Positions 54,153-62,706 of a stretch of 64,000 nt of DNA are shown piece by piece. The stretch lies in contig JASKKK010000007.1 in assembly GCA_030154185.1 (NCBI GenBank), positions 1-64,000 on the forward strand, written 5' to 3'. The notes beneath the pieces were generated by a model. The model did no database searches and had not been told where the DNA came from. It saw only the letters and a program-made list of their open reading frames with translations. The translations under genes were made by a program, and so were the position numbers. This DNA comes from Desulfuromonadales bacterium (GTDB lineage Bacteria > Desulfobacterota > Desulfuromonadia > Desulfuromonadales > Syntrophotaleaceae). Position 1 is the stretch's first letter. Each line of letters starts with the position of its first letter.

Positions 54153-55421
54153 TTACTCCGATTCAACTTTCGAGAGACTGGCTTCTTCGTTCAGAAGTGC
54201 AAGCAACTCAACACGGTTGGCGGCACCCAATTTGTCGCAAACGCGCCTCATGTAGGTTTTCACCGATGATTCGGAAATGCCAAGCTCCGATGCTGCCTGG
54301 CGATAGCTTTTCCCCTGGTAGACCCTGGTCAGTACATTGCCCTCGCGTTCCGAGAGCTGACAGGAGATTTTCCCCGGAAGAACAGGAGTTGTAGCCGGAG
54401 GAGATTCTGGCGGCGACGACAGACGCTGCTGTTGACGGTGTTTATGGAGTACCAGAGCCAGAGCAGCGGCATTGAGCACCAGGCTGCCTGCCAACCCCGC
54501 GATGGTGGAGGCGGATCCCAGAGCGAGACTCAGCATCTGGCCGGCGGCGATGCCGCCGCAAAGCACGGCCAAACCATACCCGAAAGTGGCAAGGGAACGC
54601 CTGCTTGCCAGCATCAGGGAAAGGAGAAAAACATCGATGCAGCCCGCGGCAGCCTGCATCGCATAAAGACTGAAATTGATGGCCGAGGTCCCGCCGATTT
54701 GCAACAGTGCAAAAGCCACCATGGCCAGAGTCAGGCCGCTCGTCAGCACCAGATCGCGATCACGACGGTAAAAGGATACCGTCAAAAGCGCCGCTGCCAT
54801 ATAGAAGGGAAGTTCCAATCCGGGCATAAAGGCATGTTCGGCATAAGCCGGAAAAAGAACTGCATACATGAGGCCGCTGACAATTTGAAAAATGAAGACA
54901 AAGGCTAAATAGCCTTTCCTCAATGACGGGGCGTCGTAACGGCTGTCGTTGAAAGAAAAGGGCCCGGACAAAGTCAGCAAAGGCAATGCCATGGCCAGTA
55001 TGGGCCAGATCGGCAAATCCGGGGAGATCTGCATGAAGCCCAAAAAAATATTTGCTCCCACCAGGCTCCATGCTGCGGCGCGAACCGGATCAGGGTAAGA
55101 ATGCAGATCGTAGCAGGTTTTAACGGCCAGCGGGGCGGACGCGATGCCGAGAGCGACCAGGATCAGGCTGGCGGATCCCGTCGAGAGAAAAAGCGACAGC
55201 GTCAACAGGGTGGCAAGCAACGAGCCGGTGATGGCGGCGGGGCGCAGCCAGGTGGCTCTTCCGAAACGAGCTGTCAGCAACAATGTCACGACATGGGCAA
55301 CAATGAAAAATCGGCTGCAGCCAGCCACTGTGGTCTGCGCCAGCAGGGGACCTTCCATGGGAACGGCGAGAAGCCATAAAACATAAATGAAAAAAGTAGG
55401 CAGGACAAAGGTGAAACGCAT
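54153..55421 (-). CDS. Membrane-integral LuxR-type transcription regulator
   Basis: A 422-residue protein with about twelve membrane helices (residues 5-335) joined by a Pro-rich linker to a C-terminal LuxR/GerE DNA-binding domain. The latter shows LSEREGNVLTRVYQGKSYRQAASELGISESSVKTYMRRVCDKL (cited in parts). DNA binding at the membrane is implied. Such one-component sensors are known but poorly characterised. The stop lies 192 bases before the autotransporter start on the same strand, so that gene is a likely target. The ATG at 55421 has a weak ribosome-binding site. Confidence 0.85.
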   Translation of the reverse strand: MRFTFVLPTFFIYVLWLLAVPMEGPLLAQTTVAGCSRFFIVAHVVTLLLTARFGRATWLRPAAITGSLLATLLTLSLFLSTGSASLILVALGIASAPLAVKTCYDLHSYPDPVRAAAWSLVGANIFLGFMQISPDLPIWPILAMALPLLTLSGPFSFNDSRYDAPSLRKGYLAFVFIFQIVSGLMYAVLFPAYAEHAFMPGLELPFYMAAALLTVSFYRRDRDLVLTSGLTLAMVAFALLQIGGTSAINFSLYAMQAAAGCIDVFLLSLMLASRRSLATFGYGLAVLCGGIAAGQMLSLALGSASTIAGLAGSLVLNAAALALVLHKHRQQQRLSSPPESPPATTPVLPGKISCQLSEREGNVLTRVYQGKSYRQAASELGISESSVKTYMRRVCDKLGAANRVELLALLNEEASLSKVESE

Positions 55422-55865
55422 GCAGCACAGCTCTTTCCGGACAAACAAAGTGGGGCAGACTTTAATGCGAGGTAGAGATCCCCGTTTTCTGGACGGGGTC
55501 AGATAGCCCAAAGGGCTTATGGCAGAACATATTCAATTGTTGTTTCCGCAACGTTCTGAACAGAAAGGACTGCCATGCACTGTTTACGAAAGTTAACACA
55601 TGTCACCCGGCACTGCCAGTACCATGTTGTTTGGGTGCAAAGATGCCGGAATGTCTGGATTATCCGTAATATGGGCGGACCAAGGTAATCCAGTGATTCA
55701 TTTGTGAATTAATCTACGGCACTAGAGGCACGCGGTGGCATTCGTGAAGAATATAAATTCATTTGACAATCTCCGTTCATTCCCAGACAAGGTCGCATAG
55801 ATTTTCCTGGCCTCCTGCACCATGTCATCGGCAGAGGGATTGAATTCAGGAAGGCGACGGCTCCT
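55422..55865. other. 444-base gap, no gene seen
   Basis: Lies between the regulator start and the stop of the unknown membrane protein. Short frames are present but lack ribosome-binding sites and familiar sequence. The regulator promoter should be here. Confidence 0.4.
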
Positions 55866-57092
55866 TCAGATTTCTTCATCCACAAAGGTGATATGACGGA
55901 AATAGGGGTTGCCTTCAAAAGAGGCCCCCAGCGCTCCGATGAGGATACCCAGCGAGGCGACGAATCCGGCCAGTACCAGGTAGTCCGGCCAACCGACTGT
56001 TTGGGGCAGAGAAGCGGCCCACTCCTGAACCAGACGATGCGGAAAGATGCTGCCGCCGATTACGGCGGCCAGTCCAAACATCAGCAGATAGCTGGTCGTC
56101 ATGCCGATCAGAACCACCAGGGCGGTGGAAATATTGGTAAAAACGGTCTGTTCAGTAAGCCGGCGCCTGCCCCGGCGCAAGAACAGGTTCTGGCGTTTGA
56201 GCACGAACAGGCTGGTTCCCAGCAGGCTGGTCAGCGACAGAATGCCTACAAACAACACCGACTGGTTCATGCCCAGATCCCAGACCTCGGCAGTGATCAT
56301 CAGGATGAGAAGGGATGACAGTGCGGCCGTGGTGAGCCGGCTGAGGCGAAAGGGAAACTCCCAGGGTTTGGCCTGGATAATGGCGCTGAAAATGTCCCTC
56401 CGGCCGATCCAGGCCGCTTTTAGATAAAACCGCAGCGCGCCCGCCTGAACGGCGGCGGGTCTTTCTTCCAGACGAATGTCGGCAACTTGCAGCAGTTCGG
56501 CGGTCAACTGCCGGCGCCGGCTTTCGGAAAAGTCCGTCATGACCTCCAGGTCGTCCGCAGAGGCCGGCTCGAACATGTAATCCGTCTCCGTTGTACTGTG
56601 GGGCAGTCCGTTCAGATCGCCGAGCAGGTGCAACCCCAGCGAACAGAGGCGGCGGGCCATCCTCGTCTGCCTGTCAGTGCCGCCGGAACTATCGTCGTTA
56701 TCCAGTTCGGGCGACAGGCGAGCCAGAGAAAGGACCGCGACGCTCACCGCCCGTGAAGGAACGGCCATGGCAAAGGGCTTGTAATAGCTCTGCAGATCCG
56801 CTCGTGTTGTGACAAAGGCGAAATCCCAATGGCGAATGTCACGCTCTTCCACCCCTTCGATCAGCAGTTGACTTGGTTCGACAAAACGTTGGTGGAGCTC
56901 CTCGGCGCGCCGGACCACCGGCATGCGCCACTCGAACTGCGGAAACATCCTGGACAGATAGTCGGTCATGGCGTCGCGAGCCGCCAGGACGGCAGCCAGA
57001 TTGTGTTCGCTGAGGTGGTGGGCGATCACCCAGCCCAATTCGATTCGGTGGGAGCTGGCCGAGCTGTTCGGTGTTTGGGATTGGGGAGGCAT
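55866..57092 (-). CDS. Unknown membrane protein with large soluble N-terminal domain
   Basis: A 408-residue protein I do not recognise. Residues 1-240 are soluble and acidic, and about four membrane helices occupy residues 253-395 (AALSSLLILMITA, QSVLFVGILSLTSLLG, ALVVLIGMTTSYLLM, DYLVLAGFVASLGILIG). A short C-terminal tail follows. The helix arrangement may suggest a transmembrane signalling or adaptor protein; nothing in the sequence identifies an enzyme. The ATG at 57092 has a weak GGAT upstream. It stands alone between the regulator and the dap operon. Confidence 0.72.
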   Translation of the reverse strand: MPPQSQTPNSSASSHRIELGWVIAHHLSEHNLAAVLAARDAMTDYLSRMFPQFEWRMPVVRRAEELHQRFVEPSQLLIEGVEERDIRHWDFAFVTTRADLQSYYKPFAMAVPSRAVSVAVLSLARLSPELDNDDSSGGTDRQTRMARRLCSLGLHLLGDLNGLPHSTTETDYMFEPASADDLEVMTDFSESRRRQLTAELLQVADIRLEERPAAVQAGALRFYLKAAWIGRRDIFSAIIQAKPWEFPFRLSRLTTAALSSLLILMITAEVWDLGMNQSVLFVGILSLTSLLGTSLFVLKRQNLFLRRGRRRLTEQTVFTNISTALVVLIGMTTSYLLMFGLAAVIGGSIFPHRLVQEWAASLPQTVGWPDYLVLAGFVASLGILIGALGASFEGNPYFRHITFVDEEI

Positions 57093-57348
57093 AATTCACA
57101 TCCGAAATGAAGGCCCGGGCCCAATGGTTGCGGACCAACTGTGTTTCTCTGCGGGCCGACGGGCGGAAGGTTTATGATTTTGCCGGGAACAGATTCGTTC
57201 AAGCCGAAACGCACCAGCGCTTTGCAGGAGCGGTTGAAGAGCTCTATAACCTATATTATGCCCTCTATTCGCGAAGACGCACGGCCATCGTTCATTTATA
57301 ACTATTTTCCAGGGAAAGGTTGGCTTGGAAGTTCACAAGTCATAAAAC

Positions 57349-57382
57349 AAAAAATCCCCTCCGCAACGGGAGGGGATTTTTT
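57349..57382 (-). terminator. Terminator of the argH-lysA-dap operon
   Basis: ATCCCCTCC...GGAGGGGAT stem (a perfect nine-base stem with CGTTG-type loop) with T runs on both sides, so it can terminate in both directions. It lies 25 bases after the dapL stop. The rest of the 57093-57406 gap shows nothing else. Confidence 0.93.
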
Positions 57383-57406
57383 GTGTCGATCTATTTGCTA
57401 AAGCGA

Positions 57407-58639
57407 TCAGGCGAGGTTCTTCTTGATGCGGTCGATCGCTTCGAGGACGTTTTCCCGGCCGCCGAAGGCCGACAGGCGATAGAAGCCTTCGCCGCTGGGG
57501 CCGAATCCGCTGCCGGGGGTGCCGACCACGTGGCATTCGGAAAGCAGCTTGTCGAAGAAATCCCAGCTGCTCATGCCGTTCGGGGTCTTCAGCCAGATGT
57601 AGGGGGCGTTGACGCCGCCGTACACGGTCAATCCGGCCGCTTCAAGACCTTCGCGGATCAGGCGGGCGTTTTCCATGTAGTAGTCGATGGTTTCCTTGAC
57701 CTGGGTCCAGCCTTCTTCGGAGTAGACCGCGGCGGCGGCTTTCTGCACCGGGTAGGAAACGCCGTTGAACTTGGTCGACTGGCGGCGGTTCCACAATTTG
57801 TTGAGGGACGACTTCTCGCCGTTGCCGGTTTCGGCCATCAGCTCTTCGGGAATCACGGTAAGAGCGCAGCGCACCCCGGTGAAGCCGGCGGTCTTGGAGA
57901 AGCTGCGGAATTCGATGGCGCAGCGCTTGGCGCCCTCGATTTCGTAGATGGAGTGGGGGATGCCCGGCTCGGTGATGAAGGCTTCGTAGGCTGCGTCGAA
58001 GAAGATCACCGCATCGTTGGCCAGGGCGTAATCGACCCACTTTTTCAGGTCTTCCCGGGTGGCCACGGCGCCGGTGGGATTGTTGGGATAGCACAGATAG
58101 ACGATGTCGACCTTTTTGTCGGGAATGGCCGGAGTGAAGTGGTTGTCTTCGGTGCAGGCCAGATAGGTCAGGCCTTCGTAGTAGCCCTTGTCGTCCGCTT
58201 CGCCGGTGCGGCCGACCATGACGTTGGTGTCGTTGTAGACCGGGTAGACGGGGTCGCAGATGGCGACCTTGTTGTCCAGGGCGAAGATGTCCAGAATGTT
58301 GGCGCAGTCGCATTTGCTGCCGTCGGAGACGAAAATCTCGGACTTTTTCAGTTCCACGCCGAGGGGCTTGTAGGCTTTTTCGATCAGGGCATCGATAAGG
58401 AATTCGTAGCCCTGCTCGGGGCCGTAGCCCTTGAAGTCGTCCGTGTTGGCCAGATCGTCCACGCCGTCATGAAAAGCCTTGAGTACGGCGGGGGCCAGGG
58501 GCTGGGTCACATCGCCGATGCCCAGGCGGATGATTTTGGCCTCGGGATTGGCTTCGCTGAACACTTTGACCCGGCGCCCGATTTCGGGGAACAGGTAGCC
58601 GGCTTTGAGTTTCAGATAATTGTCGTTAAGTCGTGCCAC
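57407..58639 (-). CDS. dapL: LL-diaminopimelate aminotransferase
   Basis: PLP aminotransferase that converts tetrahydrodipicolinate directly to LL-diaminopimelate, bypassing the DapD-DapC-DapE steps of lysine and peptidoglycan synthesis; 410 residues. [22 protein letters not shown], the [10 protein letters not shown] turn and [15 protein letters not shown] with the PLP lysine are DapL-typical. The start is GTG after GGAGGAG. It is the last gene of the operon, 151 bases after dapB. Confidence 0.97.
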   Translation of the reverse strand: MARLNDNYLKLKAGYLFPEIGRRVKVFSEANPEAKIIRLGIGDVTQPLAPAVLKAFHDGVDDLANTDDFKGYGPEQGYEFLIDALIEKAYKPLGVELKKSEIFVSDGSKCDCANILDIFALDNKVAICDPVYPVYNDTNVMVGRTGEADDKGYYEGLTYLACTEDNHFTPAIPDKKVDIVYLCYPNNPTGAVATREDLKKWVDYALANDAVIFFDAAYEAFITEPGIPHSIYEIEGAKRCAIEFRSFSKTAGFTGVRCALTVIPEELMAETGNGEKSSLNKLWNRRQSTKFNGVSYPVQKAAAAVYSEEGWTQVKETIDYYMENARLIREGLEAAGLTVYGGVNAPYIWLKTPNGMSSWDFFDKLLSECHVVGTPGSGFGPSGEGFYRLSAFGGRENVLEAIDRIKKNLA

Positions 58640-58790
58640 AGATTCTCCTCCAGTTGTATGGTTGGGTTTTTAGTTTATGGAATACGTTTATCTGTTTCAC
58701 CACAGAGTATTTTTTCCGCGTTCTCTGCCCTCTCGAGAGGGCCAGGCGAACGAGCGGTGAAAAGATGTCCGGGGTCCTGGTATGCCGAGC

Positions 58791-59594
58791 TTATTTCAGC
58801 CCCAGGATATCCTGCATGTCGTAGAGGCCGGGAGCCTTGCCCGCCAGCCAGGCCGCGGCGCGCACCGCACCCCGCGCGAACATGTCGCGGCTCATGGCCC
58901 GGTGGCTGATTTCGATGCGTTCGCCCATGCCGATGAAGTAGACGGTGTGCTCGCCGACGATGTCGCCGCCGCGCACGGTCTGCATGCCGATCTCCTCATG
59001 GGTGCGGGCCCCGCACATGCCTTCGCGGTGATAGACCGCGCATTCGTTGTAATCGCGCCCCAGGGCGTCGGCGACGATTTCACCCATGCGGACCGCGGTG
59101 CCGCTGGGGGAATCTTTTTTCTTGTTGTGATGCAGTTCGACGATTTCCACATCGAAATCGTCGCCCAGGATGCGAGCCGCTTCTTTCAGGAGTTTGAAGC
59201 AGGCGTTGACGCCGACACTCATGTTCGGGGCCAGAACCACCGGGATGGTCTGGGCCAGTTCGTCGACTCGGGCCCGCTGCTCCGGAGTGAAACCGGTCGA
59301 GCCGATGACCAGGCCTTTGCCGAGACGTGCGCAGGCTTCGAGGTTGCGCAGGGAGACTTCGGGAAACGTGAAGTCGATGAGGATGTCGGTTGCCTGGAGT
59401 ACAGCGTCGAGATCGCTGCTGATGGGCACGTTCAGGGCGCCGCATCCGGCGGTTGTCCCTGCGTCCTCTCCGAGCATGGGGCTTTCGACATGCTCGAGAG
59501 CGCCGGTCAGCTGCAGGCCTTCGGTTTCCTTGATCGCGGTGATAAGCCGTCCGCCCATTCGTCCGGCGGCGCCGTTGACTGCTACTTTGATCAT
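58791..59594 (-). CDS. dapB: 4-hydroxy-tetrahydrodipicolinate reductase
   Basis: Reduces the DapA product to tetrahydrodipicolinate with NAD(P)H; 267 residues. The nucleotide fold is VAVNGAAGRMGGRL, and the substrate motif is VELHHNKKKDSPSGTA with the catalytic His-Lys pair. GGGAGG precedes the ATG. It lies 24 bases after dapA. Confidence 0.97.
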   Translation of the reverse strand: MIKVAVNGAAGRMGGRLITAIKETEGLQLTGALEHVESPMLGEDAGTTAGCGALNVPISSDLDAVLQATDILIDFTFPEVSLRNLEACARLGKGLVIGSTGFTPEQRARVDELAQTIPVVLAPNMSVGVNACFKLLKEAARILGDDFDVEIVELHHNKKKDSPSGTAVRMGEIVADALGRDYNECAVYHREGMCGARTHEEIGMQTVRGGDIVGEHTVYFIGMGERIEISHRAMSRDMFARGAVRAAAWLAGKAPGLYDMQDILGLK

Positions 59595-59618
59595 GGTCCC
59601 TCCCTCGGGAAAATTGGC

Positions 59619-60500
59619 TCAGGCCTGGGTCAGGCCGTAGCGAACCAGGACTTTTTTCAATTTAGCCAGGTTGTCGGGTTGCAGTTCGACCAGCGGCAGT
59701 CGCAGATGATCTCCGCACAGCCCCATGAGTGAGGCGGCGATTTTGACCGGCACCGGGTTGGTTTCGACGAACATGGACTGGTGCAGCTCGAGAAGATCGA
59801 GATGCATTTTGCGTGCGTCGTGATAGCGGTTTTCGTTCACCGCGGTGACCAGCGCCTTGACCTCCCCCGGCATGATGTTGGCCGTGACGGATATGACCCC
59901 TTTGCCGCCGCAGGCCATCATGGGCAGGGTGAGGAAATCGTCGCCGGAGATGACGTTGATCTTCTCGCCGGCCTCGGCGATGATCTGGCTGACCTGGGTC
60001 AGGTCGCCGGAAGCTTCCTTGATGCCGACCACATTGGGCTGCGTGGCCAGACGGATAGTGGTGTCGGCGGTCATGTTCATGCCGGTGCGTCCGGGAACAT
60101 TATACAACACCTGGGGAATGGCGACATTTTCGGCGATCGCCTTGAAGTGTCGGTATACGCCTTCCTGGGAAGGCTTGTTGTAATAAGGCGATATGAGCAG
60201 TACCCCGTCGGCGCCCATGGTTTTGGCATCCTGGCTCAGCTCGATGGCCTCGCTGGTGGCATTGGAGCCGGTTCCGGCCAGCACCGGGATGCGTTTGTTG
60301 ACCTGCTCGATGCAGCTCTTGATCACGCGTTTGTGCTCGGCGTGGTCGAGGGTGGCCGATTCGCCCGTGGTGCCGCAAGGGACGATGACGTCGGTACCGT
60401 TTTCAATCTGAAATTCGATAAGTTTTCTGAAGGTCTCTTCATCGAAACGCCCGTCGCGATCGAAAGGCGTGATGATGGCGACCATGGATCCTGTAAACAT
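59619..60500 (-). CDS. dapA: 4-hydroxy-tetrahydrodipicolinate synthase
   Basis: Condenses pyruvate with aspartate semialdehyde in the first step of the lysine branch; 293 residues. GTTGESATL, YYNKPSQEGVYRHF, YNVPGRTGMNM and GIKEASGD (the catalytic Schiff-base Lys) are all present. GGGAGG precedes the ATG. It lies 67 bases after lysA and is probably feedback-inhibited by lysine, as in the family. Confidence 0.97.
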   Translation of the reverse strand: MFTGSMVAIITPFDRDGRFDEETFRKLIEFQIENGTDVIVPCGTTGESATLDHAEHKRVIKSCIEQVNKRIPVLAGTGSNATSEAIELSQDAKTMGADGVLLISPYYNKPSQEGVYRHFKAIAENVAIPQVLYNVPGRTGMNMTADTTIRLATQPNVVGIKEASGDLTQVSQIIAEAGEKINVISGDDFLTLPMMACGGKGVISVTANIMPGEVKALVTAVNENRYHDARKMHLDLLELHQSMFVETNPVPVKIAASLMGLCGDHLRLPLVELQPDNLAKLKKVLVRYGLTQA

Positions 60501-60567
60501 GGGGGTCCTCCCTTGTTAGTGCATACAGTTGCGCTGGCCCGGGTGGCGGCTGCGACGCTTTCTGGCA

Positions 60568-61821
60568 TTAGATTCCTTCGGGAATCTTTTCGCCCTTGAT
60601 CAGATCTTCGTAGGTCTCGCGCTCCCGGACAACCATGACCTGATCGCCTTTAACCATGATTTCGGGCACCCGTCGGCGGCTGTTGTAGTTGGAACTCATG
60701 GTAAAGCCGTAGGCTCCGGCCGAGGCAACAGCCAGCAGGTCGCCCTGGGCAAAGGCCGGGATGTCGCGGTCCTGGGCAAGAAAGTCGCCGGATTCGCAGA
60801 TGGGGCCGACCACGTCGGCGGTGATGGTGTCGGATACCGAGTTGTCGACGGCCTGAATCCCCTGGTAGGAACCGTAAAGGGCGGGGCGGGTGAGGTCGTT
60901 CATGGCCGCGTCGACGATGACGAAATTCCTGGCTTCGCCGTGCTTGACATAAAGCACTTTGGAGACCAGCATGCCGGCGTTGCCGACCATGACGCGGCCC
61001 GGTTCGAAAATCAGGGTGACGCCGAGCCCCTTGGTCCCTTCAATGATGACTTTGGCGTAATCCGCCGGGCTGGGAGGCTCTTCTTCCTCGTAGGTGATGC
61101 CCAGACCGCCGCCGAGGTCGAGGTATTTGATGGCGAAGCCTTCCTTCTGCAGGGTTTCGACCAGTTCGCGAATCTTGGCGATAGCGTCGACGAAGGGCGA
61201 AAGTTTGGTCAACTGGCTGCCGATATGGCAGTCGACCCCGATGACCTCCAGGTTCGGCAGGGTGGCGGCGCGGCGATAGTCCTCCAGGGCCTGCGAGATG
61301 TTGATGCCGAACTTGGCCTTTTTCATGCCGGTGGAGATGTAGGGGTGGGTCTGCGGATCGACGTCGGGATTGACGCGGATGGCGATCCCCGCCTTTTTGC
61401 CGAGACGTCCTGCAACGGCGTTGATGGTGTCGAGCTCCTGGGCCGATTCGACGTTGAACATCAGAATTCCCGCCTCCAGTGCTTCGGCGATTTCCGTTTC
61501 GGTTTTGCCGACGCCGGAGTAGACGATTTTGGCGGGATCGCAATCGACCTGCTTGGCGCGGAACAGCTCGCCGCCGGAGACGATGTCGAAGCCGGCGTTG
61601 TGGCTGACGAAAGTTTTGAGTACGGCCAGGTTGCTGTTGGCTTTGATGGAATAGCAGATCAGGTGGGGCACCTCGGCAAAGGCGGAAGCGAAGGCTTCCA
61701 GGTGCCGGCTTAGAGTCGCGTGGGAATAGACGTAGAACGGGGTGCCGATCTGCTTGGCGATGTCCTTAAGCGCGACATCTTCGCAGAAAAGTTCGTTATC
61801 ACGGTATTGAAAGTAATTCAT
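60568..61821 (-). CDS. lysA: Diaminopimelate decarboxylase
   Basis: PLP enzyme that makes L-lysine from meso-diaminopimelate; 417 residues. The PLP lysine is in CYSIKANSNLAVL, GGLG phosphate loop in LDLGGGLGI, EPGRVMVGNAG and the C-terminal ESGDFLAQD with the active-site Cys (GPICESGD). The ATG at 61821 is about 10 bases after GGAG. It follows the FN3 lipoprotein gene by 94 bases. Confidence 0.97.
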   Translation of the reverse strand: MNYFQYRDNELFCEDVALKDIAKQIGTPFYVYSHATLSRHLEAFASAFAEVPHLICYSIKANSNLAVLKTFVSHNAGFDIVSGGELFRAKQVDCDPAKIVYSGVGKTETEIAEALEAGILMFNVESAQELDTINAVAGRLGKKAGIAIRVNPDVDPQTHPYISTGMKKAKFGINISQALEDYRRAATLPNLEVIGVDCHIGSQLTKLSPFVDAIAKIRELVETLQKEGFAIKYLDLGGGLGITYEEEEPPSPADYAKVIIEGTKGLGVTLIFEPGRVMVGNAGMLVSKVLYVKHGEARNFVIVDAAMNDLTRPALYGSYQGIQAVDNSVSDTITADVVGPICESGDFLAQDRDIPAFAQGDLLAVASAGAYGFTMSSNYNSRRRVPEIMVKGDQVMVVRERETYEDLIKGEKIPEGI

Positions 61822-61915
61822 ATGAATGATGCTCCTCAAAGTAATGGACAGGTTTCAAGAACACACTAAAGTGATATGAACAAAGATAAAACCGTAACAT
61901 AGCCGTTCTTTGATG

Positions 61916-62704
61916 TCAAAAGGGAGCCCTGGAGCTGGTCCAGGGGGTGGCGACCACGGCCTTGGAAAGGCGGCTTTCGACCTCCCGATGATGGAGCAGA
62001 ACCACAGCGCGGACAGCATACAGGTAGGTGCTCCCGCTTTTGAATCTGCGATCCTCGAAAAGGGGTGCCGACAACGGTTGCCGGTTAAGCGGTGCAACGG
62101 CAAACGGACGTCCCGGACGGCGCCGATAGACGTTGTAGCCGAGCAGCTGCATATCGGTTCCCATATCCTGAGGGGCCCGCCAGGTGAGGGTCAGAACCCC
62201 GTCGGCGGTCTCGGCCCGAATGTTTTCCGGAGCCGGGGGGATGACGCTGATCACTTCGCGGCCCGTGACCGGTGTTCCGTCCTGCCCCCAGCGATTGTAG
62301 GGGATGATGCGGTACTGATAGCCCCGCCTTTCTTCGAGGTCGGGATCTGCCAGATAAAAACGCCCGTCCACGCTCTGCACATCCCGAAGGTATTCGAGTT
62401 CAATCTGGCGCAGCAGGATGGAGGTATCCCGGCAATCGGGACAATCCTCGGTCGGATCGTAATCCATGCGCATGACCTTGAATCCGGCAAGGTCGGTCAG
62501 TTCGGTTCCGTCCTGATTGCGTTGCGGCATGGACCAGGACAGCAGCATCTGGGTGCCCTGCTGGCGCAGGACCAGTTGTTCCGGCGCCGCCGGCAGGGGC
62601 TGGCGCACCGGACGTACCGGTCCTCTGCGGCCGCATCCGGCGAGCAGGCCGAGCATGAGCAGCAGAACGAACAGCGGCATCGCTTGAGGTCGGCGGCGCA
62701 TCAT
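61916..62704 (-). CDS. Predicted lipoprotein: LptM-like N terminus joined to FN3 domains
   Basis: A 262-residue lipoprotein with lipobox LAGC. The first mature residues, CGRRGPVRP, resemble the short LptM (YifL) lipoprotein, which is also usually encoded next to lysA or dapF. Two fibronectin type III-like modules follow (about residues 45-145 and 150-245), with LSWSMPQ, GFKVMRMD, LTWRAPQDMG and YNVYRR strands. I use the ATG at 62704, eight bases after AGAGG; a GTG at 62710 overlaps the argH stop. The outer-membrane location is inferred. Confidence 0.75.
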   Translation of the reverse strand: MMRRRPQAMPLFVLLLMLGLLAGCGRRGPVRPVRQPLPAAPEQLVLRQQGTQMLLSWSMPQRNQDGTELTDLAGFKVMRMDYDPTEDCPDCRDTSILLRQIELEYLRDVQSVDGRFYLADPDLEERRGYQYRIIPYNRWGQDGTPVTGREVISVIPPAPENIRAETADGVLTLTWRAPQDMGTDMQLLGYNVYRRRPGRPFAVAPLNRQPLSAPLFEDRRFKSGSTYLYAVRAVVLLHHREVESRLSKAVVATPWTSSRAPF

Positions 62705-62706
62705 GA

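Noticed and set aside
61822-61915. Lysine riboswitch before lysA
   Set aside because: The 94-base gap is too short for the aptamer and lacks its conserved elements; lysA is internal to an operon.
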